In this document: positions 39,923-48,420 of the stretch, one piece after another
Position numbering within the stretch: the stretch's first letter is position 1
Layout: the number at the start of each line of letters is the position of its first letter
Assembly: GCA_902541315.1 (NCBI GenBank)
Contig: CACBQF010000001.1
Location: 62,001 to 126,000, forward strand
DNA from: an uncultured Pelagibacteraceae bacterium
Lineage (GTDB): Bacteria > Pseudomonadota > Alphaproteobacteria > Pelagibacterales > Pelagibacteraceae
DNA length: 64,000 nt
Direction of reading: 5' to 3'
Program-made: the position numbers and the translations under genes
Notes under the pieces: generated by a model
Database searches by the model: none
Told to the model about the DNA's origin: nothing
Seen by the model: the letters and a program-made list of their open reading frames with translations, nothing else

Positions 39923-40578
39923 AATATAAAAAAAAAGGTACGATTAAGATCGCAATTGATTCACCCGCCGCTGCAGGCGCAGGAACATTAGCAAAAGCAA
40001 TATCAAAACATTATAATCTCTTTTACCTAGATACTGGGAAGATATACAGATATATTGCTAATTTGAAATTAAAATCTTCAAGAAATTTAAGCATATCTTT
40101 ATTAAAAAAAAAAATAAAAGCCTTAAAAATGATTGACTTAAGAAATAAAGAATTACGTTCTGATAAAGTTGGAATCGAGGCTTCTATCATTTCAAAAAAT
40201 AAAAAAATAAGAAACCTCGTTCACACTTTCCAAATAAATTACGCTTATAGTCCTCCAAGAAAGTATAATGGTTCATGTTTAGACGGTAGAGACATAACTT
40301 ATAAAATAGTGCCTGACGCCGAATTCAAATTTTTTATAACAGCTAATATCAAAACTAGGGCAAATAGGAGATTTAAAGAATTAAAAAAAATAAAAAAAAA
40401 TATTACCTACAGCGAAGTGTTAAAAAGCATTAAAAAACGTGATAAAAGTGACTATTCGCGTAAGTTATCACCTTTAAAGAAAACAAAAGATTCAGTATTG
40501 ATTAACACCACAAATTTATCTAAAAGAGCGTGTTTTTTAAAAATAAAAAAAATTATAGACAAAAAACTTAATAAATAA
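39919..40578 (+). CDS. cmk: Cytidylate kinase with altered P-loop
   Basis: 219 residues. It converts CMP/dCMP to the diphosphates. The fold is clear: IAIDSPAAAGAGTLAKAI (11-28), YLDTGKIYR near 36-44, CLDGRDITYKIVPDAEFKFFITA near 120 and the KKRDKSDYSRKLSPL lid near 170. The P-loop, normally DGPxxxGKGT, reads DSPAAAGAGT, so the ATP-binding lysine is Ala21 and a glycine is Ser15. The codons (TCA, GCA) are clear, so this is not a frame error. It is coupled to aroA and rpsA by overlaps; cmk-rpsA-ihfB is the classical order. Confidence 0.88.
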   Translation: MKYKKKGTIKIAIDSPAAAGAGTLAKAISKHYNLFYLDTGKIYRYIANLKLKSSRNLSISLLKKKIKALKMIDLRNKELRSDKVGIEASIISKNKKIRNLVHTFQINYAYSPPRKYNGSCLDGRDITYKIVPDAEFKFFITANIKTRANRRFKELKKIKKNITYSEVLKSIKKRDKSDYSRKLSPLKKTKDSVLINTTNLSKRACFLKIKKIIDKKLNK

Positions 40579-42308
40579 TGGAAATTTATAAAGACCTAAA
40601 CAACCCTGATAACCAACAATTTGAAAAACTATTAAATAGTCAACTATCAAAAGTAAATATCGAAGAGGGAAAAATAATCGAGGGAAAAGTAAACAAAATA
40701 ACTGAAAAATATGTTTTTCTACATGTTGATGGACTAAAGTCAGAGCCTGTTCTTGATATAAACGAGTTAAAGACTATGGGCCTTAATGAAAAAATTAAGA
40801 TTGGTGAAAAAATATCAGTATTATTAGAAAAATTAGAGGACAAGATGGGTGAAGTGGTTGTGTCTGCCAGCAAAGCACAAAAAATAAAAGGATGGGATAA
40901 GCTAGTAGAGGCTTATGAAAAAAAAATGCCAATAATGGGTAAAATTACATCGAAGTGTAAAGGCGGTTGTATTGTTGAGCACATAGATACAGGTTCATTA
41001 ATGTTTTTACCAGGTTCTCAGATAAGTGATAAACCTCTTAAAGATATAAGTCATTTAATGAATGAGCCACAAAAGTTTGCATTAATTAAGCTAGATAAAG
41101 TCAGAGGTAATGCATGTGTTTCTAGAAGAGAGATAATTTCCTCATTTAAAAAAGAGGATAAAGCAAAAATTGTAGATAAATATAAAGTTGGAGATATTAT
41201 CAAAGGAGCTGAAGTAAAAGGCTATAGCACATTTGGTTGTTTTTTTAATGTAAATGGAGAGCTTGATGTTTTGGTTCATCTTCAAGAAATCTCTTATTCA
41301 AGAGTTAATCATCCAGATGAAGTTTTTAATATAGGTGAAAAACATGATCTTAAAGTAATATCTGTAGACAAAGAAAAACTTCAAGTTGGTTGCTCAGTGA
41401 AACAAATGTCACCAGATCCTTTTGAGCATATTCAAAACTACGAGTTGAATAAAGTTTATAAAGTAAAAGTTTCTAAGATTATGGATTTTGGTGCATTTTG
41501 TGAATTAGAGCCAGGATTAACAACTCTTTTACATTCAAGCGAATTAAGTTGGACAAAAAAAAATGTGTCAGCTAAAAAGATGTTTAAAGTCGGTGATGAA
41601 GTAGACTGTATCATTACTGAGATTGATAAAGAAAAAAGAAGAGTTGCTATCTCTCATAGACTAACACTAGAAAATCCTTTTGAAGTTTTTCAAAAAAAAT
41701 ATCCTGTTGGTACCGTTGTAAATGGTGAAGTGATTAACAAAAATGAATATTCTTTATTTGTAAAGGTGGAGGACATAAACCTAGATACATTTTTACATTG
41801 CAATGATCTAACTTACTTAAACAATGGTGAGGAAGAACTCTCGAAATATAAAAAAGGCGATAAAATTCAAGTGAAAGTTTTAGAGATAAAAGTAGAAGAG
41901 CAAAAAATAAGAGTAGGTTATAAACAGACACAAAAAGATCCTTTAGATTGGTTTGCTGATAAGAAAAAAAATCAAACCATAACTGTCAAAATAATTTCAA
42001 CAGACAATAAAGGATTAACTGTCAGACCTGAGGGATGTGAGATGGATTTTATTATTAAAAAGTCTCAAATTGCAATCAATACTGCAGATGCAAGGCCATC
42101 TAGATTTACTGGTGGTGAAAAAATAGACTGTGCTATATCTGAAATTGATCTCGATAAAAGAAAAATTTCTTTAAGCATGAAACTATTGGAAGAAATTGAA
42201 AAAAGAGAAGCTCTTGACAAATATGGATCGGAAGGATCTGGAAAAAATCTTCCTTTTTCATCTTTATCAGAAGATTTAAAGAAAAAAGAAAAAAAAAAAA
42301 TAAAATAA
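40578..42308 (+). CDS. rpsA: 30S ribosomal protein S1
   Basis: 576 residues with six S1 RNA-binding repeats; clear examples start at GKVNKITEKYVFLHVDG, GAEVKGYSTFGCFFNV, KVSKIMDFGAFCELEPG and GEVINKNEYSLFVKVED. It holds mRNA to the ribosome and helps start translation. The start codon overlaps the cmk stop as TAATG. The C-terminus is a basic tail. Following ihfB, it keeps the cmk-rpsA-ihfB order seen across proteobacteria. Confidence 0.96.
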   Translation: MEIYKDLNNPDNQQFEKLLNSQLSKVNIEEGKIIEGKVNKITEKYVFLHVDGLKSEPVLDINELKTMGLNEKIKIGEKISVLLEKLEDKMGEVVVSASKAQKIKGWDKLVEAYEKKMPIMGKITSKCKGGCIVEHIDTGSLMFLPGSQISDKPLKDISHLMNEPQKFALIKLDKVRGNACVSRREIISSFKKEDKAKIVDKYKVGDIIKGAEVKGYSTFGCFFNVNGELDVLVHLQEISYSRVNHPDEVFNIGEKHDLKVISVDKEKLQVGCSVKQMSPDPFEHIQNYELNKVYKVKVSKIMDFGAFCELEPGLTTLLHSSELSWTKKNVSAKKMFKVGDEVDCIITEIDKEKRRVAISHRLTLENPFEVFQKKYPVGTVVNGEVINKNEYSLFVKVEDINLDTFLHCNDLTYLNNGEEELSKYKKGDKIQVKVLEIKVEEQKIRVGYKQTQKDPLDWFADKKKNQTITVKIISTDNKGLTVRPEGCEMDFIIKKSQIAINTADARPSRFTGGEKIDCAISEIDLDKRKISLSMKLLEEIEKREALDKYGSEGSGKNLPFSSLSEDLKKKEKKKIK

Positions 42309-42327
42309 TTAAAAAAGTAGTGCAAAA

Positions 42328-42621
42328 TTGGGTGTAGTAAAGTCAAAACTTTTAAAACAAATTTCCAAAAGTTTTCCAAATTTGCTTAAAAAAGATATCG
42401 AAAAAGTAACAAATATAATCTTAAACGAAATTAAAAAATCTCTAAAAAGGAGTGAGCGAGTAGAAATCAGGGGATGGGGATCTTTAAGCACCAGGATTCA
42501 AAAATCTTCTATCAGGCGGAACCCTAAAACTGGGGATAAAATTTCTGTACCAACAAAAAAAGTAATATATTGGAAAATGAGCAAAGAAATGTTTAAAAAG
42601 ATTAATAATGAAAAAGAGTAA
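42328..42621 (+). CDS. ihfB: Integration host factor beta-type DNA-bending protein
   Basis: 97 residues of the HU/IHF family. The DNA-binding arm segment is RRNPKTGDKISVP, and VEIRGWGSLSTR precedes it as in IhfB (EIRGFGSFS). There is no in-frame ATG or GTG at the N-terminus; TTG at 42328 gives the expected length and start MGVVKSKLL. It follows rpsA by 19 bases, the usual site of ihfB, and overlaps pyrF by 14 bases. A change of the usual phenylalanine to tryptophan in GWGS is seen. Confidence 0.9.
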   Translation: MGVVKSKLLKQISKSFPNLLKKDIEKVTNIILNEIKKSLKRSERVEIRGWGSLSTRIQKSSIRRNPKTGDKISVPTKKVIYWKMSKEMFKKINNEKE

Positions 42622-43282
42622 AATATTTGTTGCATGCGATACAACAAAGTTATTGAAAATTAAAAATATTATAAAAGAAACTCAAAATAATAAATTAAAA
42701 ATTGGTTATAAATTTGGTTTAGAATTCCTAAATTCTAAAAATGGAAGAATTTTTTTATCTAAAGTAAAAAAAAAAATAATTTTTGCTGATTTAAAACTTC
42801 ATGACATTCCTAATACATGCGTTTCAACGATTAAAGCGATTAAAGATTTAAAAGTTAATTATTTGACCATACATATTAGCTCAGGTTTAGATGCTCTTAA
42901 AGCTGCAAAAAAAGTTTCAGGAAAAATTAAATTAATAGGTGTTACTGTTCTCACTTCTCTAGACAATAAAGCATTAAGAGAAATAGGATTTAATAAGAAT
43001 GTGAAAAAAATAGTTCTTCATCAAGCAAAATTGGCAAATAAAGCGAAATTAGATGCAATAGTATGTAGTGCACAAGAAGTAAAAATTGTAAGAAAAATAT
43101 TTAAAAAAGAGATAATAACTCCGGGGATAAGATTTACCTCAAAAATAAATGATCAAAAAAGAGTTTTGACACCTAAAGAGGCTTATGCAAATGGCGCTGA
43201 TTGGCTTGTAATAGGCAGAGATTTAACTAAAGGTAATATTAAAAAAAACACACAATCATTAATTGATCACCTAAGTCAATGA
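42608..43282 (+). CDS. pyrF: Orotidine 5'-phosphate decarboxylase
   Basis: 224 residues. It makes UMP. Seen: VACDTT N-terminus, the catalytic KxxDIPNT motif (DLKLHDIPNT near 59-68), TVLTSL near 118 and GIRF ... DWLVIGRDL phosphate-binding strands. The start overlaps ihfB by 14 bases and the end overlaps trpF as ATGA. Its location ahead of trpFBA is typical of alphaproteobacteria. Confidence 0.95.
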   Translation: MKKSKIFVACDTTKLLKIKNIIKETQNNKLKIGYKFGLEFLNSKNGRIFLSKVKKKIIFADLKLHDIPNTCVSTIKAIKDLKVNYLTIHISSGLDALKAAKKVSGKIKLIGVTVLTSLDNKALREIGFNKNVKKIVLHQAKLANKAKLDAIVCSAQEVKIVRKIFKKEIITPGIRFTSKINDQKRVLTPKEAYANGADWLVIGRDLTKGNIKKNTQSLIDHLSQ

Positions 43283-43896
43283 TTAGAGGTTTAAAAATTT
43301 GTGGGGTCTCAGATCCAAAAACTTTAAACTTTATTTTAAATCATCCTCACCCACCAAAATTTATAGGTTTCATCTGCAACTATGAGAAAAGTAGAAGATT
43401 TGTTAGATACGAAATATTAAAAGAATTAATTAATGTTGATAAGAAAAAGGTAAACTTTACTTCAGTGCTTGTTAATCCGACTGACGAAATTTTAGAAAAA
43501 ATAAAGCTTTTAGATTTTGATTATTATCAACTTTACGATGTAAGTCCTGAAAGAACGCAAAAGATTAAATTAAAATATAAAGTTAAGATAATTACTGCAA
43601 TTACAATTTCTAATAAAGATGATGTAATTAAATATAAAGATTACTTAAACGTTTCAGATATAATTCTATTTGACTCAAAAGGTTATCATAAATCTGAAAG
43701 TTTTGATCATAATTTGCTAAATGATGTTGCTAAAAAAATAAATAAAATGATTGCAGGAAATATTCAAATAGATGATATTCCTAGCTTTATAAACAAAGAA
43801 TATATGATTGATCTTAGTGGGGCACTAGAGGATGAAAATGGAAATAAAGATATTAATAAAATTAATAAATTGTTAAATTTATCCTCAAAAATATGA
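43279..43896 (+). CDS. trpF: Phosphoribosylanthranilate isomerase
   Basis: 205 residues. It performs the Amadori step of tryptophan synthesis. The N-terminal LKICGV (5-10) holds the catalytic cysteine, and ILFDSKGYHKSESFDH near 128-143 holds the catalytic aspartate. The DLSGALED segment near 174-181 is the phosphate-binding end. Coupled by ATGA overlaps to pyrF and trpB. Confidence 0.93.
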   Translation: MIRGLKICGVSDPKTLNFILNHPHPPKFIGFICNYEKSRRFVRYEILKELINVDKKKVNFTSVLVNPTDEILEKIKLLDFDYYQLYDVSPERTQKIKLKYKVKIITAITISNKDDVIKYKDYLNVSDIILFDSKGYHKSESFDHNLLNDVAKKINKMIAGNIQIDDIPSFINKEYMIDLSGALEDENGNKDINKINKLLNLSSKI

Positions 43897-45128
43897 AACT
43901 CAAAAAAGGAATACCTGTGATTGATCAAGGAAATAAGCTTGGTTTTTGGGGTAATAAATTTGGAGGAAATTTCGTTCCAGAAACTTTAAAAAAACCAATC
44001 GAAGATTTGGAAATTTTATTTAACAACCTAAAAAAAGATAAAAAGTTTATTGCTGAAAGAGATAAATATTTTAACAACTGGATTGGAACCCCTACTCGTT
44101 TCATAAAACTAAAAAACTTAACAAAGCACGTTGGAGGAGCACAAATTTGGTCCAAAGTTGTATCAGATGCTAATGGCGGTGCACATAAAATCTATAATGC
44201 AACAGTTCATTGCTTGCTAGCAAAACGATCTGGTAAAAAAATTATATGTGGGGACACAGGTGCTGGATATGCTGGTAAAATGTTGAGTATGGCAGCTAAA
44301 AAATTTGGCTTAAGATGTAAAATTTTTATGGGAGCGAAAGATATTGAAAGACAACAGCCAAATGTGAGAGCCATGAAAAAAAATGGTGCTGAAGTCATTC
44401 CTGTTTATTCTGGAAGTCAAACGCTAGTTGATGCAGTTTCTGAGTGTATGCGTTTTTGGGTTGCTAATTGCGATACAACAGCTATGTGTGTTGGTAGCAC
44501 TGTAGGTCCAGCTATCTTTGTTCGTATCTGTGGGTGGAGTACAAGTCAAATATCTAGAGAATTGAAAGTTCAATTAATTAATGAATTTGGTTCTATTCCA
44601 AAAAAACTTAAATTGTATAATTGCGTTGGTGGAGGTAGTTCAAGTTTTGGTTTTTGGAATGAATTTATGGATTACGACAAAAAACAATGTGAATTTATTG
44701 GAGTAGAGGCTGGTGGCCCAGCAAAAAGTAAAAGACACGCTGCACCTCTAACTTACAGTTCAAAAATTGGAATACTGCATGGAGCAGCTCAATATGTAAA
44801 TCAGAATTCAGATGGACAAATTGAAGAGACAGAGTCTATTTCAGCTGGACTTGACTATCCAGGAATTTCTCCGCTTCATTGTTTTCTTAAAGATACTAAA
44901 AGAGCCAGATATACAGCTGCCAGTGATGAGGAAGCATTAAAAGCTTACAAGCTTGTGACTAAATATGAAAAATTAAGACCCTCATTAGAACCGAGTCATG
45001 CTTTCTCTGTTGCAATAAGGGAAGCAAAAAAAATGAGTAAAAACACAATCGTTGTAGTTAATAGTTGCGGAGATGCATATAAAGATAAGAAAATTTTAAG
45101 AAACAGACTGGGAAAAAAATATGCTTAA
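43893..45128 (+). CDS. trpB: Tryptophan synthase beta chain, divergent
   Basis: 411 residues with the whole PLP fold: GGNFVPETL start, PLP lysine K99 in GGAHK, phosphate loop GGGSS (246-250), SAGLDYPG and the late VVNSCGD serine. Many normally fixed residues differ. KREDL before the lysine is KVVSDA; the catalytic glutamate of ETGAGQHG is Asp121, and QH is Tyr126-Ala127 (DTGAGYAG); GPHPYP is GPAIFV; LSGRGDKD is NSCGDAYKD. Sits between trpF and trpA with overlaps of 4 and 8 bases, so the context says tryptophan synthase. It could be an altered-activity subfamily. Confidence 0.85.
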   Translation: MKLKKGIPVIDQGNKLGFWGNKFGGNFVPETLKKPIEDLEILFNNLKKDKKFIAERDKYFNNWIGTPTRFIKLKNLTKHVGGAQIWSKVVSDANGGAHKIYNATVHCLLAKRSGKKIICGDTGAGYAGKMLSMAAKKFGLRCKIFMGAKDIERQQPNVRAMKKNGAEVIPVYSGSQTLVDAVSECMRFWVANCDTTAMCVGSTVGPAIFVRICGWSTSQISRELKVQLINEFGSIPKKLKLYNCVGGGSSSFGFWNEFMDYDKKQCEFIGVEAGGPAKSKRHAAPLTYSSKIGILHGAAQYVNQNSDGQIEETESISAGLDYPGISPLHCFLKDTKRARYTAASDEEALKAYKLVTKYEKLRPSLEPSHAFSVAIREAKKMSKNTIVVVNSCGDAYKDKKILRNRLGKKYA

Positions 45129-45921
45129 TCCAATTGATCTTGCTTTTAAAAAAGCTAAGAAAGAAAATAGGCCAGCCCTTTTAACATACACTGTTGCAGG
45201 TGATAGTACTAAAAACCAATCTTTAATAATACTAAATACCATATCAAAACACGCGGATATTTTAGAATTAGGAATTCCACATAACACACCGGTTGCGGAT
45301 GGAAGCCAAATACAAACTAGTGCTTACAGAGCCATAAAAAATGGAATTAAGATAGAAGATATTTTTTGGATAGTAAAAAAATATAAAAAAAATAAAAATC
45401 CAAAACCTATTATTTTAATGGGTTATTATAATATGATATTTCAGTACGGGGAAAAAAATTTTTTAGAAAAATGTAAAAAAGTTGGAGTTGATGGCTTAAT
45501 AGTTGTTGATTTGCCTTGGCCAGAAAATAAATCTTTTGCAAAAAAATGTAAAAAAAAATCAATTTATTTAATTCAACTTTTGTCACCTACCACTTCAAAA
45601 GAAAGACTTAATAAAATAATTAAAGATTCTCATGCTATGAACTATTTCATATCAATGTTGTCTACAACGGGTGGCAAATTAAAAGTATCTCCTAAAAAAA
45701 TTATGTTAAATTACTTTAAAATTAAGAAAATAAATCCAAAAAAGAATGTTGTAATAGGTTTTGGGATTACAGAAAAATCAATAAAATCATTAAAAAAAGC
45801 TGATGGATTGGTGGTAGGAAGTGCAATTTGCAAGGAAATTTCAGTTTCAATTCAAAAAAGACAAAATCCTGTCACAAATGTTGCTAATTTAGTGAAAAAG
45901 CTTAAATATAAAATTTTATGA
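45121..45921 (+). CDS. trpA: Tryptophan synthase alpha chain, divergent loop 2
   Basis: 266 residues. The alpha chain splits indole-3-glycerol phosphate. The catalytic Glu49 (LELGIP) and Asp60 (VADG) are kept. Loop 2 between them, which contacts TrpB, reads PHNTPVAD instead of PFSDPLAD/VAD, and loop 6 reads STTGGK instead of the usual SRxGVTG form. The changes parallel those in the partner TrpB. The start overlaps trpB by 8 bases and the stop overlaps accD as ATGA. The barrel is otherwise ordinary, ending in VVGSAICKEI. Confidence 0.9.
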   Translation: MLNPIDLAFKKAKKENRPALLTYTVAGDSTKNQSLIILNTISKHADILELGIPHNTPVADGSQIQTSAYRAIKNGIKIEDIFWIVKKYKKNKNPKPIILMGYYNMIFQYGEKNFLEKCKKVGVDGLIVVDLPWPENKSFAKKCKKKSIYLIQLLSPTTSKERLNKIIKDSHAMNYFISMLSTTGGKLKVSPKKIMLNYFKIKKINPKKNVVIGFGITEKSIKSLKKADGLVVGSAICKEISVSIQKRQNPVTNVANLVKKLKYKIL

Positions 45922-46853
45922 ACTGGATTACCAAAATAATTAAAGCTAGTGAAAAAATTAAGTCTGCTCTTCACAAAAGAGCTACAAAAGAAGATATTGC
46001 CAATAGTGACTGGACATCATGTTGCAAAGGCCCAATCTTAAAAAAAGATCTTGAGAAAAACTTATGGGTGTGTCCTGAACCTGAATGTAACAAACATCAT
46101 CGAATTACCCCAAAACAAAGATTTAATATTCTATTTGGAGAAAACAATTACGAAATTTTTAAAACCCCAATTCCCAAAGATGACCCTCTGAACTGGACTG
46201 ACTCTAAATCTTATAAAGATAGACTAAAGAGTGCTAGGAAAAAAACCGGTATGGATTGTGGAATGATGGTCGTTTGTGGAACAATTAACAATATTAAAAT
46301 TACTGCTGTTGCATCTGACTTTGATTTTTTAGGAGCGTCAATGGCCGCTGCAGAAGGTGAGGCCTTTTTATATGGTATTCAGCATGCAATTGAAAATAAA
46401 ACACCTTTTTTATGTATTAGTGCTGGTGGAGGAATGAGGATGATGGAGAGTTTAATTTCTTTATCTCAAATGACTAGAACAACTTTAGCGATTAATGAAT
46501 TAAAAAAAAACAATCTTCCATACATTGTTTGTATTACTGATCCCACAGCGGGAGGCATTACTGCATCGTACGCTATGCTAGGTGATATTCACATAGCAGA
46601 ACCAGGTGCTTTAATCGCATTTGCTGGCGCAAGGGTAATTCAGGGCACAGTTAAAGAAGAGTTACCTGAAGGTTTTCAAAAAAGCGAATATGTTGAAAAA
46701 ACTGGGTTTGTAGACTTGATTGTTGATAGAAAAGATCTTTCTGAAAAAATTGGAACTTTATTATCAATATTGTTAAAGAAAAATTCTGCTATAAATTCTG
46801 AAGAAAATGAAACTTCAGAAGATAATCAATCGCTTACAAAAGCTGCATCCTAA
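45918..46853 (+). CDS. accD: Acetyl-CoA carboxylase carboxyltransferase subunit beta with unusual zinc ribbon
   Basis: 311 residues. Partner of AccA. The crotonase-like core has SDFDFLGASMAAAEGE, SAGGGMRMMES, DPTAGGITASYAMLGD and FAGARVIQGT. The N-terminal zinc ribbon, normally CxxC-x15-CxxC, reads C35-C36 and C52-x4-C57, so the first knuckle is shortened and the second lengthened by two residues. It is ATGA-coupled to trpA and followed by folC, the usual trpFBA-accD-folC order. A 47-base overlap with folC falls in the acidic C-terminal tail. Confidence 0.93.
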   Translation: MNWITKIIKASEKIKSALHKRATKEDIANSDWTSCCKGPILKKDLEKNLWVCPEPECNKHHRITPKQRFNILFGENNYEIFKTPIPKDDPLNWTDSKSYKDRLKSARKKTGMDCGMMVVCGTINNIKITAVASDFDFLGASMAAAEGEAFLYGIQHAIENKTPFLCISAGGGMRMMESLISLSQMTRTTLAINELKKNNLPYIVCITDPTAGGITASYAMLGDIHIAEPGALIAFAGARVIQGTVKEELPEGFQKSEYVEKTGFVDLIVDRKDLSEKIGTLLSILLKKNSAINSEENETSEDNQSLTKAAS

Positions 46854-48072
46854 GGAAATCGATCTTAGCCTCGATCGTATAAAAAATCTTTGTGAAAAAT
46901 TAGGAAATCCTCAGGATAAAATCAAAGCCATCAGTGTTATTGGGACAAATGGTAAAAACTCTACAATTCAAGCTTGTTATTCAATTTTAAAGGAAGCAGG
47001 AATTAAGTGTAATATTTATACCAGTCCACATATTCAAAAAATAAATGAAAGATTTGTTTTTAACAACCAACAACTTGGAGATGATGAACTAGCTTCTTTA
47101 TTTGAGGAGGTTGAGAGAGTAAATGCAAATAATCCAATAACATTCTTTGAAATTTTGACTGCATGCTATTTTTATAAAGCAGCTCAATGTCCTGATAATC
47201 TTAATCTGATTGAGGCAGGTTTATTTCATAGGTTTGATGCAACAAATATTCTAAAAAATAATCTTGCAAGTATCATAACTTCTATTTCAAAAGATCACTT
47301 AGATTGGCTTCCAGAAAATGAGAGAACTATTGATAAGATTATTTTTGAAAAGACATCAAAACTTTTAAATTCAAATATTATTGTCGCAAAACAATACCCT
47401 ATTTCAACATTAGAAAAAATTAAAAAAACTATTCACCAAAATAAATCTAATAAGTATTTTTTTAATGATGATTTTTCATTCTCAAATGGAGAAAATGAAT
47501 TCTTTTACTATGAAGATAAATTTGGTGGATTGAAACTACCGAAACCAAATGTTTTAGGCCAATTTCAAAAAGAAAATATTTCAACAGCTATTGCAACTTT
47601 GCGAATTTTAGATCTGGGCATTGAAGACCATCATATAAAAAAAGGTATTCAAAAAATTGATAATATTGCAAGACTTCAAAAAATTGAGTCAGGTAAATTA
47701 AAAGATTTAGTTAAAGACAATCTTTTTTTAATATCTGGAGATCATAATGAAGATGGAGCTAGAGTATTAAATGAATATTTAAAAAGCCTAGATTGTAGAA
47801 AACACATAATTATCGGTATGATGGATAATAAAGAACACGAAAAATACATTAACCACTTTAGAGATATCGCCTCAATAACAACTGTAGATATTAAAAACCA
47901 ACCAAATGCAATTAGTGGACTTAAATTAATAGAAAAATTTAAAAATATGCCAAATGTAAGTTATAAAGAAAGTATTGAAGATGCGATTAAAAGCATAAAT
48001 CTAAATCATGGAGATCTACTATTAATCACTGGATCTTTATATCTTTGTTCTGAAGTTTTGAATTTAAATTAA
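46807..48072 (+). CDS. folC: Bifunctional folylpolyglutamate/dihydrofolate synthase
   Basis: 421 residues. A Mur-ligase fold enzyme that adds glutamate to folates. Seen: P-loop VIGTNGKNSTIQA (44-56; NGKNS in place of the more usual NGKGS), SPHIQKINERF near 73, TSISKDHLDWL near 158 with the metal/ADP region, and a C-terminal domain with SGDHNEDGA. The ATG lies 47 bases inside accD. It is the last gene of the long rightward run, convergent with trxA with a 4-base overlap. Confidence 0.93.
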   Translation: MKLQKIINRLQKLHPKEIDLSLDRIKNLCEKLGNPQDKIKAISVIGTNGKNSTIQACYSILKEAGIKCNIYTSPHIQKINERFVFNNQQLGDDELASLFEEVERVNANNPITFFEILTACYFYKAAQCPDNLNLIEAGLFHRFDATNILKNNLASIITSISKDHLDWLPENERTIDKIIFEKTSKLLNSNIIVAKQYPISTLEKIKKTIHQNKSNKYFFNDDFSFSNGENEFFYYEDKFGGLKLPKPNVLGQFQKENISTAIATLRILDLGIEDHHIKKGIQKIDNIARLQKIESGKLKDLVKDNLFLISGDHNEDGARVLNEYLKSLDCRKHIIIGMMDNKEHEKYINHFRDIASITTVDIKNQPNAISGLKLIEKFKNMPNVSYKESIEDAIKSINLNHGDLLLITGSLYLCSEVLNLN

Positions 48073-48386
48073 ATATTTTTTTCTAAAAATTCTTTCATGT
48101 GACTTTCGGGTACACCGCCAACTTTTCTATCTACTTCGACACCTTTTTTATAAATAATTACAGTTGGCACACCTCTTATTCCAGCAGCACTACCAGTATT
48201 TATTCCACCTTCTTCAATGTCAGCGTAATAAAATCCTGCTTTATCTTTATACTCAATAGCTAATTTATCCATAATTGGTTTTAAAGCTTTACATGGTCCA
48301 CACCACGCAGCTGAAAATTGAATTACAGAAATGTCTTCGTTTTTAATTTTGTTATCAAAATCTTCATCTTTAAAATCTGTCAGCAT
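48069..48386 (-). CDS. trxA: Thioredoxin
   Basis: 105 residues. The redox motif WCGPCK (28-33) and the cis-proline segment GVPTV near 75 are present. It reduces cytoplasmic disulfides. Single gene between folC and the nuclease group; promoter presumably in the 34 bases after the ExoI-like gene end or within it. Nothing unusual in sequence. Confidence 0.95.
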   Translation of the reverse strand: MLTDFKDEDFDNKIKNEDISVIQFSAAWCGPCKALKPIMDKLAIEYKDKAGFYYADIEEGGINTGSAAGIRGVPTVIIYKKGVEVDRKVGGVPESHMKEFLEKNI

Positions 48387-48420
48387 CCAATCTTTCTATA
48401 ATTTACTAATACAAAGTCAA

